64,000 nucleotides of DNA from Bin87 sp965261925 (GTDB lineage: Bacteria; Chloroflexota; Dehalococcoidia; Lucifugimonadales; UBA3495), in contig OZ253486.1 of NCBI GenBank assembly GCA_965261925.1, forward strand, positions 2,170,001 through 2,234,000, written 5' to 3'. Every line of letters begins with the position of its first letter. Position 1 is the first letter of the stretch. This document shows, in pieces, positions 7,974 to 17,897 of the stretch. The notes under the pieces were generated by a model. That model saw only the letters and a program-made list of their open reading frames with translations. It did not search any database and had not been told where the DNA came from. Made by a program: the position numbers and the translations under genes.

Positions 7974-9611
7974 ATGGATCCCATAAACGCTGTAGCCGAA
8001 CGGCTGGGCATAGACCAACAGCATCTCATCCCCTACGGCAACACCAAGGCCAAGGTGAGCCTCGACGCCATCCGCGAAAACGGCCCGCGCGGCAAGCTCG
8101 TGGTCGTAACTGGTATCACGCCCACTCCGGCCGGCGAAGGCAAGACCACCACCTCCATCGGCCTGACCGATGGCCTCGGCCGGCTCGGCCACAAGCCCGT
8201 CGTCAACCTCCGCGAGCCCGCCTTGGGGCCCATCTTCGGGATCAAAGGCGGCGGCACCGGTGGCGGCAAGGCCCGCATCGTCCCTGAGGACGAGATCAAC
8301 ATCCATTTCACCGGTGACGCCCACGCGGTCGGTTCGACCCACAACCTGTTGGCTGCCCTGGTGGAGAACGCCGTTTACCGCGACAACGCCTGCGACATGT
8401 CGCCCGAGGGCATCACCTGGTCCCGCGTCACCGACGCATCTGACCGTGCACTCAGGCAGATAACCACCGGGCTCGGTGGAAACGCCAACAGCCCACTCCG
8501 CGAAACTCGGTTCGACTTCATAACCGCTTCGGAAATCATGGCCATTCTCGCACTGACGTCCGATCTCGACGACCTGCGTGTGCGCCTTTCGCGTATTGTC
8601 GTCGGCACCAGCCGCAGCGGCGATCCGGTTTCGGTCGGCGACCTGGGCCTGGCCGGCCCGCTTCTGGCCGTGATGCGCCAGACCATCATGCCCAACCTGG
8701 TGCAGACCATGGAAGGACAGCCGGCTATTGTCCATTCCGGCCCCTTCGGCAACATCGCCCACGGTTGCAGCTCGATCATCGCCGATCGCCTGGCTCTGGG
8801 CTACGCTGACATCGTCATCACCGAGGCCGGCTTCGCGTCGGACCTCGGGTTCGAAAAGTTCATGCACATCAAGACCCGCCAGAGCGGTTTGCCCGTTAGC
8901 GCGGCCGTCCTGGTTGCCTCGGTTCGTGCCCTGCGTTGGCACGGGGGTGTTCTGCGCCGCAACCTCGCCCAGCCTAATCTGGACGCCATGAAGGCCGGCG
9001 CTGGCAACCTCGTCCATCACATCAATATCGTCCGCAGCTTCGGGTTGCCCGTCGTCGTTGCCCTGAACCGTTTCGAGGGCGACAGTACCGAGGAGTTGCA
9101 GGCTGCTGCCGCAATCGCCCAGCAGGCCGGCGCCTATGCCACCGCTGAGTACTCCGGGTTCGCCGACGGCGGTGAGGGAGGCGTCGTTTTGGCCGAGGCT
9201 GTCGCCCGTGCCGCCCACGACCCTTCTGTCGCGCCGGACAGGATCGATTACGCCTACGACCTCGACGCGTCTATCGAGGATAAGGTGCTGGGTCTGGCGA
9301 AACGCGTTTACGGCGCCGGGAGCGTGACCTGGACGCCCGATGCCCGTCGTCGCGCTCGTTTCTTCGCCACGCAGGGATGGGACAAGCTGCCGATCTGCAT
9401 GGCGAAAACCCACCTCTCCATCTCCCACGACCCGACTCTCAAGGGGAGCCCGTCCGGCTACGCTTTCCCCGTTTCCGATATCCGTGCTTCCGTCGGCGCC
9501 GGTTTCCTCTACACCCTCGCCGGCCGCATCGAAACCCTGCCCGGCCTCCCCTCCCAGCCCCGCGCCTTGGCCATGGACGTAACCTCCGATGGTGAAATCG
9601 TGAACCTTTAG
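7974..9611 (+). CDS. fhs: Formate-tetrahydrofolate ligase
   Basis: 545 residues; ATP-dependent formation of 10-formyl-THF from formate, the entry step of the methyl branch of one-carbon metabolism. The P-loop TPAGEGKTTTSIGL lies near residue 53. Family blocks GNIAHGCSSI, TEAGFASDLGFEKF, FGLPVVVALNRF and PTLKGSPSGY follow in order. ATG 7974 is chosen because it gives the usual N-terminus and has GGAG at 7961-7964. The enzyme serves both folate recycling and, in acetogens, CO2 fixation; nothing nearby supports a Wood-Ljungdahl role. Confidence 0.97.
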   Translation: MDPINAVAERLGIDQQHLIPYGNTKAKVSLDAIRENGPRGKLVVVTGITPTPAGEGKTTTSIGLTDGLGRLGHKPVVNLREPALGPIFGIKGGGTGGGKARIVPEDEINIHFTGDAHAVGSTHNLLAALVENAVYRDNACDMSPEGITWSRVTDASDRALRQITTGLGGNANSPLRETRFDFITASEIMAILALTSDLDDLRVRLSRIVVGTSRSGDPVSVGDLGLAGPLLAVMRQTIMPNLVQTMEGQPAIVHSGPFGNIAHGCSSIIADRLALGYADIVITEAGFASDLGFEKFMHIKTRQSGLPVSAAVLVASVRALRWHGGVLRRNLAQPNLDAMKAGAGNLVHHINIVRSFGLPVVVALNRFEGDSTEELQAAAAIAQQAGAYATAEYSGFADGGEGGVVLAEAVARAAHDPSVAPDRIDYAYDLDASIEDKVLGLAKRVYGAGSVTWTPDARRRARFFATQGWDKLPICMAKTHLSISHDPTLKGSPSGYAFPVSDIRASVGAGFLYTLAGRIETLPGLPSQPRALAMDVTSDGEIVNL

Positions 9612-9834
9612 CAACCGGTTAGCTACGTGTTCTCGATCCGCCTATCGCTTTTGAGCGCGCACCGTCCCCCGGCGGCGGAGACGATCCCTCTGGCAACACC
9701 ACCGCGCCATCCCGTTGGCGTGTAACGACTCTCCCGACTTTACACTGCGGAAACTGCCAGAATATAATCGCCAGTACGATTACGAATTTCGCAACACCGA
9801 TGGCGGCAATGTCCGCCGACCCAGGGGTGCTACC

Positions 9835-10470
9835 GTGGCCGTGCTCCAGATGCGCGTATTTCCCGATCCCATCCTCCGTCAACGGGCCCGCAAGGTAACC
9901 CAGTTTGACGCCAAACTGGCAAAGCTCGCCGTTGATATGGAGGAGACCATGAACGCCCACCACGGCGTTGGCTTGGCCGCCAATCAGGTTGGCGTGTTGC
10001 AGCGCATGTTCGTCGTGAAGATGGAGGATTGGGAGGAAGCCCTGGTTCTGATTAACCCGGAGATCATGCGCCGCGAAGGTCTGCGCGAGGTCGAGGAGGG
10101 TTGTCTCAGCTTGCCCGGCTATCGCGGCATGGTAAACCGCGCCGAGCGCATCCGCGTGCGTTACCAGGACATCACCGGCAAACAGCAGCGCCTCAAGGCC
10201 GAGTGCATGCTTGCGCAGGCCGTCGAACACGAGACCGATCACCTGAACGGCATCCTGTACATTGACCACCTCATCGCTCACGATCAATTTTTCCGGATCC
10301 ATGTCGATGAAGACGGAGATGTCGAATACCTCCCCACCGGGGAACCCGACGCCGCAGAGCTGGAAGCCGCCGCCCGCCGTATGAATAGCCGCAACCTTGT
10401 CCCCCAGTTCGATCCCAGCAACGGCCGGCCGGCCACCCGCCAGGCCGACGACGCCACCGTCGCCGATTAG
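9835..10470 (+). CDS. def: Peptide deformylase
   Basis: 211 residues; removes the N-formyl group from new proteins. Metal-site motifs are all present: GVGLAANQVG (motif I), EEGCLSLPG (motif II with the metal-binding Cys) and EHETDHLNG (motif III, HExxDH with Thr where Ile/Phe is commoner). The C-terminal ~40 residues after the catalytic domain are extra compared with short bacterial forms. A GTG start at 9835 has AGGGG at 9822-9826 in front; an ATG at 9850 is an alternative. The CCA-adding enzyme follows with 1 nt between, so both are probably co-transcribed. Confidence 0.94.
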   Translation: MAVLQMRVFPDPILRQRARKVTQFDAKLAKLAVDMEETMNAHHGVGLAANQVGVLQRMFVVKMEDWEEALVLINPEIMRREGLREVEEGCLSLPGYRGMVNRAERIRVRYQDITGKQQRLKAECMLAQAVEHETDHLNGILYIDHLIAHDQFFRIHVDEDGDVEYLPTGEPDAAELEAAARRMNSRNLVPQFDPSNGRPATRQADDATVAD

Positions 10471-10471
10471 C

Positions 10472-11944
10472 ATGGACTCCGCCAGCCTGATTGCCCGGCT
10501 GGCCGGGTTTTTCGATACCCAAACCTCTGTAACTGCCTGGCTCGTTGGTGGTATCGTCCGCGACACGCTCCTGGGACGAGAGATCCAGGACATCGACATC
10601 TCCGTTTCCGGCGACGCCCAGCCTGTGGGGCGCGCCATCGCCGATCTTCTCGGCGGAACCGCAGTCCCCGTTCCTGAGTGGAACATCGTACGGGTCGCGC
10701 TCCCTCCATCGTCGGAACACGCCCGTCACAACGTGATCGACATTTCCGGCCACGCCGGGTCCATCGAAGACGACCTCCGCTCCCGGGACTTCACCATCGA
10801 CGCGATGGCCGTCCCTCTCAGCTGTTGGGATTCCGACGCGCGGTTCGATGCCATCATAGATCCCCTGAGTGGTAGGGCGGACCTCGCCCGCCGCGTTCTG
10901 CGCGTCGGCGGTGAGGGCGTTTTCGTCGCCGATCCCGGCCGTATGCTCCGCGCCGTCCGGCTAGCCCAGCAGGTGGGGCTCCGCATGGAGCCCGATACCG
11001 CCCGTCTCATCCGGCGAGACGCTCACCTTCTCCTTCGGGTGTCGCCCGAACGCGCCCGCGACGAGTTCCTGACCATCCTGTCCGCTGACGGCGCCCGGCC
11101 CCAGCTGGAAGTCCTGGATCGCCTCGACCTCCTCTGTCGCGTGATTCCTGAATTAGAAGCCACTCGACGTTGCGAACAACCCCGGTCGCATCACTACTGG
11201 GACGTGTGGGGTCACCTCCTCCATTGTGTCGAGTATGCCGAGGAGGTGACCGCCGGCCACCGCAACAACGCGATCTACACCATGGCTCCGTGGACCGCGA
11301 AAGGAGACGCCTACTTCAGTGAGATCATCGGCGACGGGCACACCCGCCGCACCGTGCTCAAGCTGGCGGCTCTGCTTCATGACATCGCCAAGCCCCAGAC
11401 TCGCGCCGCTGACGCCGAAGGCCGCGTGCGGTTCCTCGGCCACAGCGAAGAGGGCGCGGAAATCGTTCAGCATCGCCTCTCGTCCCTCCGCATGTCGCGC
11501 CGGATTACGGACCTGGTTTCCAATATGGTGCTGCACCATCTCCGACCAAGCCAGCTCCGGCACGGGTCGGCCATGCCGTCCCCTCGGGCGATCTTCAGGT
11601 TCTACCGCGATGTCGGCGACGCTGCGGTGGACACCCTCTACCTTGCCATGGCCGATGTCCTGGCCGCCCGCGGCCCGGAACTCTCCCCTGAAAGTTGGGG
11701 TAACTATGCTAGAATGGTCGTCGCTGTTCTCGAATCCGGGGGTGAACAACCCGGAAATCGAAATGGCAGTCCACCGTTGATCAATGGCCACGACTTGATG
11801 GACGCTCTCGACATCTCTCCCGGGCCCCGCATCGGCTTTTTGCTCGAGCGGCTCCGCGAGGCTGAAGCAGTCGGCGAAATCTCCACCCGAGCCGACGCCA
11901 TTGAACTGGCCGCCAAGTTGGTCGACCGGGGCGGTCAATCGTAA
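10472..11944 (+). CDS. CCA tRNA nucleotidyltransferase / poly(A)-polymerase-like protein with HD domain
   Basis: 490 residues. The class II nucleotidyltransferase head carries GGIVRDTLLG and DIDISV (catalytic Asp pair), then RDFTIDAMA, followed by RMLRAVRLAQQ of the neck. After ~residue 220 an HD phosphohydrolase domain appears (HYWDVWGHLLHC, LAALLHDIAKP). It probably completes or repairs tRNA 3' CCA ends; which of CCA, A or C addition cannot be told from sequence. The tRNA-fMet gene in this window already encodes CCA. The ATG lies 1 nt past the def stop. Confidence 0.9.
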   Translation: MDSASLIARLAGFFDTQTSVTAWLVGGIVRDTLLGREIQDIDISVSGDAQPVGRAIADLLGGTAVPVPEWNIVRVALPPSSEHARHNVIDISGHAGSIEDDLRSRDFTIDAMAVPLSCWDSDARFDAIIDPLSGRADLARRVLRVGGEGVFVADPGRMLRAVRLAQQVGLRMEPDTARLIRRDAHLLLRVSPERARDEFLTILSADGARPQLEVLDRLDLLCRVIPELEATRRCEQPRSHHYWDVWGHLLHCVEYAEEVTAGHRNNAIYTMAPWTAKGDAYFSEIIGDGHTRRTVLKLAALLHDIAKPQTRAADAEGRVRFLGHSEEGAEIVQHRLSSLRMSRRITDLVSNMVLHHLRPSQLRHGSAMPSPRAIFRFYRDVGDAAVDTLYLAMADVLAARGPELSPESWGNYARMVVAVLESGGEQPGNRNGSPPLINGHDLMDALDISPGPRIGFLLERLREAEAVGEISTRADAIELAAKLVDRGGQS

Positions 11945-12118
11945 TTTACGTTGGATCGGAATTCCCGTTAGATCGACGCACATCAATCCGTTTGTCTTCT
12001 TGATTTGCCCGGCATACCCCTTTGGTGCCCCACCACGGTAGCGGCCATATAACCGGTCGAGCCGGATTGGCGCACGGGTGCGCCGGCAATACCAGAATAG
12101 AGGTCTGGAATAGGTAGA

Positions 12119-13948
12119 ATGCGACGACGCACGGTTTTGCTGACGATTTTCATCCTGGCAGTGTTGGCCGTTTCGGCCGTCTCGCTAGCTTTGCCGGAAA
12201 TCCATATCGCGATACCCGGGTTGCCCCGCATCGATCGAGCCGAGACCGGCCCGCTTGGCCTCAAGCTCGGCCTGGACCTCCAGGGCGGCGCTCACCTCGT
12301 CTATCAGGCCGACACGGGAACCGTCCTGACGGTTACCTTCCCCGACGAAGCTGAAACGGATCTGGCCGCGGTCGAGGATGCTCTCGCTGCCGTCGATTAC
12401 CAGGGCGCCGTGAGCCAGTTGGATGACACTCAAACCTACCGGATCGCCGGCGAGTTTCTCAGTCCCGAGCGTCGCGACGCTGTGCGCCAGGGTTTGACGG
12501 ACGCTGTTGCCGAACCCGTCGAGCTAATCAGCGACGACACGCCTCCTCCCACCAACGAACAGATGGACGGCGTGCTAAGCATCATCAGCAATCGCGTCAA
12601 CCTTTATGGTACCGAGGAACCGATAGTCCAGCGTTTCGGCGACGACCGGATCGTCGTTCAGCTGCCCGGGGCTACGGGCTCCGTCGTGTCCGTCGAGTTC
12701 TCCGACGACGCCGATATCGCCAAGCTCGGCAGCGTCATCGCCGGGCAGGGCTATGGGGATGATGTGGAAAGCCGCGGCGGCAACCGGTTCCGCATCACCA
12801 CCGACGTTACACTCGATGCCGCCCAACGCCAGGCGCTCGGTACCCTCCTTGAATCCGAAGTGGGTACTGTCGTCTCCTATCAGGCGTCCGGGGGTATCGA
12901 CGACGCCAAGCGGCTCATTGGTGAGACTGCCCAGCTCGAGTTTCTCCGTCGTCAGTGCGGCGGTCCGATCGGCGACATCGGATGTTTGCCCCCGTATACC
13001 GACAGCAGCGTCGGCCTGACGGGCGACGACTTGGACGATGCCTTCGTCAGCACCGATCAAGCCACCGGTGCGTGGGTCGTCAACATCCAGTTCGATGATC
13101 GCGGCGCCGAGCTCTTCGGCCAAATGACTGGCGAAATAAACGACCGAGACCATCCTGACACCGACGAGGTCATCGCGGTGTTCCTCGACGGCGAGCAGTT
13201 GATCGCTCCCGTCGCCCGCGCCCATATCCGCGACGGCCGCAGCCAGATCTCCGGCGGCTTCAACCGCGAAAGCGCCCGAAGGCTGGCCGTCCAGCTCAAG
13301 TCCGGCAGCCTCCCCGTGCCCCTGAGCCTCATCCAGGAATCCGGGGTCGATTCAATCCTCGGCAAAGAGTCTCTGGAACGTAGCCTGCAGGCAGGCCTGG
13401 TCGGTCTGGGCCTGGTGCTCGTCTTCGTCATTGCCTACTACCGCGCCGCCGGCGTGGTGGCCGCCGTCGCCCTCATCTGTTACGCCATCGTCACCCTGGC
13501 CATCTTCAAATTGGTGCCGATTACCCTCACCCTGCCTCACATCGGCGGCTTTATCCTGTCCATCGGTCTCGCCGTCGACGCCAATATATTGATCTTCGAG
13601 CGCATCAAGGAAGAGATCCGTATCGGCCGCTCGTTGGGTTCGGCAATGGAAGTGGGTTTCAACCGCGCTTGGCCGGCCATTCGGGACGGCAACGTCAGCA
13701 CCCTGATTACCTGCGTCGTGCTCCTCTGGTTCGGCAACCGGTTGGGTGGCGGCCTGATCAACGGCTTTGCCCTGACCCTTTTTGTGGGTGTGCTCGTCAG
13801 CATGTTCACCGCGGTCATGGTCAGCCGCAACCTGCTCCAGGCCTTTCAGGCCGCGGGCCTGGGCCGCGCCGCCAATCTGTTCACCCCGGAAAAAATCCAA
13901 CCCCGGTCTACCGGGCAGCGCCCTCAGTCGGCCCAGGGGGGCCAATAA
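12119..13948 (+). CDS. secD: Protein translocase subunit SecD
   Basis: 609-residue inner-membrane subunit of the Sec accessory complex, which uses the proton gradient to pull exported proteins out of the channel. One N-terminal membrane segment is followed by the LGLKLGLDLQGGAHLVYQ signature and a large extracytoplasmic region (residues ~40-400), then five membrane helices at the C-terminus, with GFILSIGLAVDANILIFERI typical of the family. It starts at ATG 12119 after AGGT. secF begins 3 nt after its stop. Confidence 0.96.
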   Translation: MRRRTVLLTIFILAVLAVSAVSLALPEIHIAIPGLPRIDRAETGPLGLKLGLDLQGGAHLVYQADTGTVLTVTFPDEAETDLAAVEDALAAVDYQGAVSQLDDTQTYRIAGEFLSPERRDAVRQGLTDAVAEPVELISDDTPPPTNEQMDGVLSIISNRVNLYGTEEPIVQRFGDDRIVVQLPGATGSVVSVEFSDDADIAKLGSVIAGQGYGDDVESRGGNRFRITTDVTLDAAQRQALGTLLESEVGTVVSYQASGGIDDAKRLIGETAQLEFLRRQCGGPIGDIGCLPPYTDSSVGLTGDDLDDAFVSTDQATGAWVVNIQFDDRGAELFGQMTGEINDRDHPDTDEVIAVFLDGEQLIAPVARAHIRDGRSQISGGFNRESARRLAVQLKSGSLPVPLSLIQESGVDSILGKESLERSLQAGLVGLGLVLVFVIAYYRAAGVVAAVALICYAIVTLAIFKLVPITLTLPHIGGFILSIGLAVDANILIFERIKEEIRIGRSLGSAMEVGFNRAWPAIRDGNVSTLITCVVLLWFGNRLGGGLINGFALTLFVGVLVSMFTAVMVSRNLLQAFQAAGLGRAANLFTPEKIQPRSTGQRPQSAQGGQ

Positions 13949-13951
13949 CCA

Positions 13952-14908
13952 ATGTTCAATATCGTCGGCAAGCGCGGCTGGTACTTCGTGATCTCGGCCC
14001 TGATCATCATTCCCGGGCTGCTGTCCATGATCGCCCCTCCCGGCTGGGCATCGGGTGGCTCCGGCCTCAAGCCCGGCATCGACTTCTCCAGCGGTTCGGC
14101 TCTGACCGTCGCTTTTGAAGACCCGGTGCGCCCTGATGCCGTCCGGGCCCTGTTGCCCACTATTGGACATCCTCAGGCCAAGGTTCAGGCAGTGGGCGAC
14201 CGCTCCGTTCTGATCCGTACCCGGGTGCTCGAAGAGGCATCCGGAAATATCCTGTCCGAGCGCCAGCGCATCGAGGACGCCCTGTCCGAGCAGATTGGGC
14301 CCATCGATGCCTCCGGCGTCGACACCGTGTCGCCAATTATCGCTCAGGAGACCGTGCGCAACACCTTCCTGGCCCTGTTGGTCGCTTCGGTCTTCATCCT
14401 TGCCTATATCTGGTACGCCTTCCGAAGGGTCCCACGCGCCTATCGCTACGGCGTGGCCGCGGTCGTGACCCTGCTGCACGACACCGTGATCGTGCTCGGT
14501 GTGTTCTCCATCCTCGGCCGCTTCCTGGGCATGGAGGTCAACTCCATGTTCATCGTCGGTATCCTCACCGTCGCCGGATACTCGGTCAACGACACCATTG
14601 TCGTATTCGACCGCATCCGCGAAAACTCCATCCGGGTACCCGACCGTAGGCTCGAGGATACCGTCAACCTCAGCATCATTGAGAGCGTAGCCCGGTCGGT
14701 GAACACCAGCTTCACCACGCTTTTGGTGCTGCTCGCCATGTTGCTCATCGGCGGCGAGTCCATCCGGGAACTGCTCCTGGTGGTTGCCATGGGCGTCGTG
14801 GTCGGAACCTACAGTTCGATTTTCATCGCGGCCCAGTTCCTGGTCATCTGGGAGCGTCGCGAATTCGGCCGCATTTTCACCCTCGGCCGCCGCGAGGCGA
14901 CCGCCTGA
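13952..14908 (+). CDS. secF: Protein translocase subunit SecF
   Basis: 318 residues; the smaller partner of SecD in the same membrane complex. Motifs: PGIDFSSGSALTV near residue 45, the membrane block YGVAAVVTLLHDTVIVLGVF, VAGYSVNDTIVVFDRIREN, then SVNTSFTTLLVLLAML. Six membrane helices are expected. The start lies 3 nt after secD. A zinc alcohol dehydrogenase on the other strand converges on its 3' end 11 nt away. Confidence 0.96.
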   Translation: MFNIVGKRGWYFVISALIIIPGLLSMIAPPGWASGGSGLKPGIDFSSGSALTVAFEDPVRPDAVRALLPTIGHPQAKVQAVGDRSVLIRTRVLEEASGNILSERQRIEDALSEQIGPIDASGVDTVSPIIAQETVRNTFLALLVASVFILAYIWYAFRRVPRAYRYGVAAVVTLLHDTVIVLGVFSILGRFLGMEVNSMFIVGILTVAGYSVNDTIVVFDRIRENSIRVPDRRLEDTVNLSIIESVARSVNTSFTTLLVLLAMLLIGGESIRELLLVVAMGVVVGTYSSIFIAAQFLVIWERREFGRIFTLGRREATA

Positions 14909-14919
14909 ACTTGGGTCGT

Positions 14920-15993
14920 CTAGTTCGGCATCAGAACCAGACGCCCTAACGGTCTCCGCTCCTGAACCAACTGGATCGCCTCTGCCACGCCTTGCGCGGT
15001 GAGCGGCAGTATCTCCGCCACCACGGGTTCCAGCTGGCCTGTCGCAGCCATCTGGACGCATCGCTCCAACGTGGCCCACGAGACGCCGGATACCCCCGTC
15101 ACGCGCAGATCTCGGAATATGACCTCTGCCAGGCGCACGGGTGACGACTCCCCGGTCAGGTCCCCCAGCAGCGCCATGCGGCCATATTGTCCCAGGCATC
15201 GCAGGCTGTCGGGCCACAGCGGAGGGCCGACCGTATCGATCACCACGTCGGCCCCCTCGTCATCGGTGACGGCCAGAACTATATCGGCCAGGCCAGGCCC
15301 GTCTCCCACTTCGATGACCATCGACGCCCCCAGGGATTCCAGTCCCGCCGCCTTTTCCGGCGATGACGTGACGGCCATGACCTGCGCTCCCTTGGCCGCG
15401 GCCAATTGCACCGCGTGGCTCCCCAACCCTCCGCCCGCTCCCGTTACCACCACCGTGTCTCCGGCTGCGACCTCCGTTGCTTCGACACCGGAAAGCGCCA
15501 CCCCGGCCGGACACGCCAGCAGCGCCGCCTTCTCCGGTCGTACTCCGTCAGGGACAGCAATCAAAGCCGTTTCCGGCAGCGCGACGAACTGCGCGAAACC
15601 ACCGTCCCTCCCGTGCCCGATCCCGGCCCCGTTCAGGCATCTGTGTTCCCTACCGCTTCGGCACCGCGAGCACCGGCCGCACGCCGCGGTGAGCAGGCTG
15701 ACCACCCGGTCGCCCTCCCGAAACTTCGCGCTGCCCTCCCCTAATGAGACCACCGTCCCCGCTATCTCGTGTCCCAGCACGACCCCCGGCGCGACCCCGC
15801 GCCGCAGCGTTCCGGACATCACCAGGTAGTCGTGATGGCAGAATCCGCCGGCGTCCACCCGCAGCAAAGCCTCTCCGGGTCCCGGGGTAGGGACCCGGCG
15901 TTCCACCATCGCCAGGGTGGGAGGATGGCCGGCTTCCACCAGCGTCAACGCGGACATGGTTTCGGGAACGGACGAAAGCGTCATGGCGGTCAT
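14920..15993 (-). CDS. Zinc-dependent alcohol dehydrogenase (MDR family)
   Basis: 357 residues; NAD(P)-dependent oxidation of an alcohol or the reverse. The GroES-like N-terminal domain has catalytic zinc ligands in GGFCHHDY and GHEIAGTVVSLGEG. Structural zinc is bound by CGRCSRCRSGREHRC. The Rossmann domain has GAGGGLGSHAVQLA. The N-terminus PTPGPGEALLRVDAGG is usual for the family. A second ATG 9 nt inside is an alternative start. It is divergent from nfo, so the 83-bp gap must hold both promoters. Substrate unknown. Confidence 0.9.
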   Translation of the reverse strand: MTAMTLSSVPETMSALTLVEAGHPPTLAMVERRVPTPGPGEALLRVDAGGFCHHDYLVMSGTLRRGVAPGVVLGHEIAGTVVSLGEGSAKFREGDRVVSLLTAACGRCSRCRSGREHRCLNGAGIGHGRDGGFAQFVALPETALIAVPDGVRPEKAALLACPAGVALSGVEATEVAAGDTVVVTGAGGGLGSHAVQLAAAKGAQVMAVTSSPEKAAGLESLGASMVIEVGDGPGLADIVLAVTDDEGADVVIDTVGPPLWPDSLRCLGQYGRMALLGDLTGESSPVRLAEVIFRDLRVTGVSGVSWATLERCVQMAATGQLEPVVAEILPLTAQGVAEAIQLVQERRPLGRLVLMPN

Positions 15994-16076
15994 GGTAAAG
16001 CACGGCCCGTTTCTGCGATACTATCCACCACTCCCATCTCGCCGGTGTCCGCCGCGCAACTACCGAGGCAATTCAA

Positions 16077-16937
16077 ATGATTATTGGTGCTCACGTGTCC
16101 GCCGCCGGCGGCATCGGCAAAGCCGTGGACCGCGCCGTCGATATCGGCGCCGAGGCCGTTCAGATTTTCGGATCATCCACCCGCTCCTGGCGCTTCAAGG
16201 CGCTCACCGACGCCCTGGCGGACGCGTTTCGAGAGAAGAACGCGTCGGCCGGGTTGGCTCCGCCCTTCCTCCACGCCATTTACCTGATCAACCTGGGCAA
16301 CTCCAATCCCGAAAACGTCGATAAGTCCATCACCTCCCTCGTTCAGTACATGCAATTGGCTGACCAGATCGGCGCCGGCGGCGTTATCTTCCACCCCGGC
16401 AGCCACGGCGGCGCGGGTTACGAGGGCGTTTTCCAGCAGGTCGTCGATAGCATCAATCGGGTACTCGATCAGTCCCCCGAGGGTCCGTTGCTTTGTCTGG
16501 AGAACATGGCCGGCATGGGTCAGCACATCGGCGCCAAATTCAGCGAATTGGGCGATGTCATGCACGCCGTGGACAGTCCACGCCTGGGCATCTGCCTGGA
16601 TACTCAGCACGCCTTCGCCGCCGGGTACGATCTCACCAACCCTGACGGTGTTGCCGGCATGATCGACGAGTTCGACCGCGATATTGGCTTGGATCGGTTG
16701 AGCGCCGTTCACGCCAACGATTCCAAGCGCCCCTGCGGCTCCGGCGTGGACCGCCACGACAACATCGGTGAGGGCCTCATCGGCGAACCGGGATTCACCA
16801 ACATCATGTCCCACCCTGCCTTCGCGGACGTGCCGTTCTTCCTCGAGGTTCCCGGCTACGACAAGGACAATCGCGGCCCTGACAAACCCAACGTGGATGC
16901 CCTCAAGTCGATCCGCGCTCGCGTAACCGCCCAATAA
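16077..16937 (+). CDS. nfo: Endonuclease IV (AP endonuclease)
   Basis: 286 residues; cuts DNA 5' of abasic sites in base-excision repair. The TIM-barrel metal motifs are present: GAHVSAAGGIGKA at the start, HPGSHGG, CLENMAGMG, GICLDTQHAFAAGYD, VHANDSKRPCGSGVDRH and a final EVPGYDKD. Length and N-terminus match the family exactly. It is followed after 8 nt by a zincin gene. Confidence 0.96.
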   Translation: MIIGAHVSAAGGIGKAVDRAVDIGAEAVQIFGSSTRSWRFKALTDALADAFREKNASAGLAPPFLHAIYLINLGNSNPENVDKSITSLVQYMQLADQIGAGGVIFHPGSHGGAGYEGVFQQVVDSINRVLDQSPEGPLLCLENMAGMGQHIGAKFSELGDVMHAVDSPRLGICLDTQHAFAAGYDLTNPDGVAGMIDEFDRDIGLDRLSAVHANDSKRPCGSGVDRHDNIGEGLIGEPGFTNIMSHPAFADVPFFLEVPGYDKDNRGPDKPNVDALKSIRARVTAQ

Positions 16938-16945
16938 CCGTTCCC

Positions 16946-17326
16946 GTGCCCGTCAGCCAGCAGGAGTTCGAGGGCCTGGTCCAGCAGGCGTACTGGGAGT
17001 TGCCAGAATCGGTCCGGGACTCGTTGGACAACCTGGACATCCTCGTGGAAGACATTCCCGGACCCGAAGCGGCCGATACCGACGGCCCCGACGACCACCA
17101 GCACGGCCATACTCTTCTGGGCCTCTACGTCGGCGTCCCGTTGGTGGACCGCTACGCCGCCGATCCCATGATGCCCGACCGCATCTATATCTACCGGTTG
17201 CCCATACTGGACATTTGCGACACTCACGAGGAGGTCGTCCGCGAAGTTCGGACGACGCTGCTCCACGAAATCGGTCACTATCTGGGCCTCAGCGAGCATG
17301 ATCTGGACCGGCTGGGCTACGCCTGA
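16946..17326 (+). CDS. Minimal zinc metallopeptidase-family protein (zincin, DUF1025-like)
   Basis: 126 residues. The fold is a reduced zincin: LPESVRDSLDNLDILVEDIPG at the N-terminus is characteristic. The C-terminus carries the HExxH zinc site in LLHEIGHYLGLSEHDLDRLGYA with a following Glu/His pair. Many family members have no demonstrated proteolysis. It begins at GTG 16946, 8 nt after nfo; pgpA overlaps or closely follows its end, suggesting one transcript of nfo, this gene and pgpA. Confidence 0.85.
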   Translation: MPVSQQEFEGLVQQAYWELPESVRDSLDNLDILVEDIPGPEAADTDGPDDHQHGHTLLGLYVGVPLVDRYAADPMMPDRIYIYRLPILDICDTHEEVVREVRTTLLHEIGHYLGLSEHDLDRLGYA

Positions 17327-17336
17327 CCTCCGGCAA

Positions 17337-17897
17337 ATGTCCTGGACCGATCGCCTCGCCTGGCTCATCGGCAGCGGGTTCGGCAGTGGGCTCTCCCCGC
17401 TGGCGCCGGGCACCGCCGGCGCCGGGGTGGCGGTGGTGATCTATTGCGCCGTGATGCTTCTGATCCCCGGCGAAAACCTGTTTTCGATCCTGATCCGGCT
17501 GCTGATCCTGGCGGTCATGATAACGGGAGGGATGGCCGTCGGCGTCTGGGCCACTGGCCGGATGTCCACCGACGCCGACCCAGACCCGGGCTCGGCCGTT
17601 TGGGATGAGTTTATCGGAATGTGGGTGACGTTGATCCCAACTGTTTTGGTCGCCTGGGACCTCAAGGTTGCCCTCGTTTCTCCTTGGTGGCCTTTGTGGT
17701 GGGTGGCCCTGTGCTTCTTCGCTTTCCGCGCTTTCGACACCCTGAAACCCTGGCCGTGCCGGCGTCTCGAGGATCTCCACGGCGGTTGGGGCATCATGCT
17801 GGACGATCTGGCCGCCGGGGTCTGGGCCCTCGTCGTCTCGACGCTGGTCTACGCCGCTATTCAGGGCGCGCTTCTCTACTTCTATTGGCCCGCCTGA
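17337..17897 (+). CDS. pgpA: Phosphatidylglycerophosphatase A
   Basis: 186-residue membrane enzyme removing the phosphate from phosphatidylglycerol-phosphate in phospholipid synthesis. Family blocks: GSGFGSGLSPLAPGTAGAG near the N-terminus, DPGSAVWDEFIGMW in the middle, and FRAFDTLKPWPCRRLEDLHGGWGIMLDDLAAG, which contains the acidic active site. About four membrane segments are visible. ATG 17337 is chosen because MSWTDRLAWLIGSG is the usual start. Its 3' end overlaps the 3' end of ybeY on the other strand by 16 nt. Confidence 0.93.
   Translation: MSWTDRLAWLIGSGFGSGLSPLAPGTAGAGVAVVIYCAVMLLIPGENLFSILIRLLILAVMITGGMAVGVWATGRMSTDADPDPGSAVWDEFIGMWVTLIPTVLVAWDLKVALVSPWWPLWWVALCFFAFRAFDTLKPWPCRRLEDLHGGWGIMLDDLAAGVWALVVSTLVYAAIQGALLYFYWPA

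Noticed and set aside
7953..9614. 553-codon open frame opposite fhs
   Set aside because: Exact shadow of the fhs gene; low-complexity Gly/Val/Asp content and no family motif. GC-rich genes routinely leave open antisense frames.
13352..15217. 621-codon open frame opposite secD/secF and the alcohol dehydrogenase
   Set aside because: It spans the ends of three convincing genes and is rich in Gly, Asp and His without motifs; a composition artefact.
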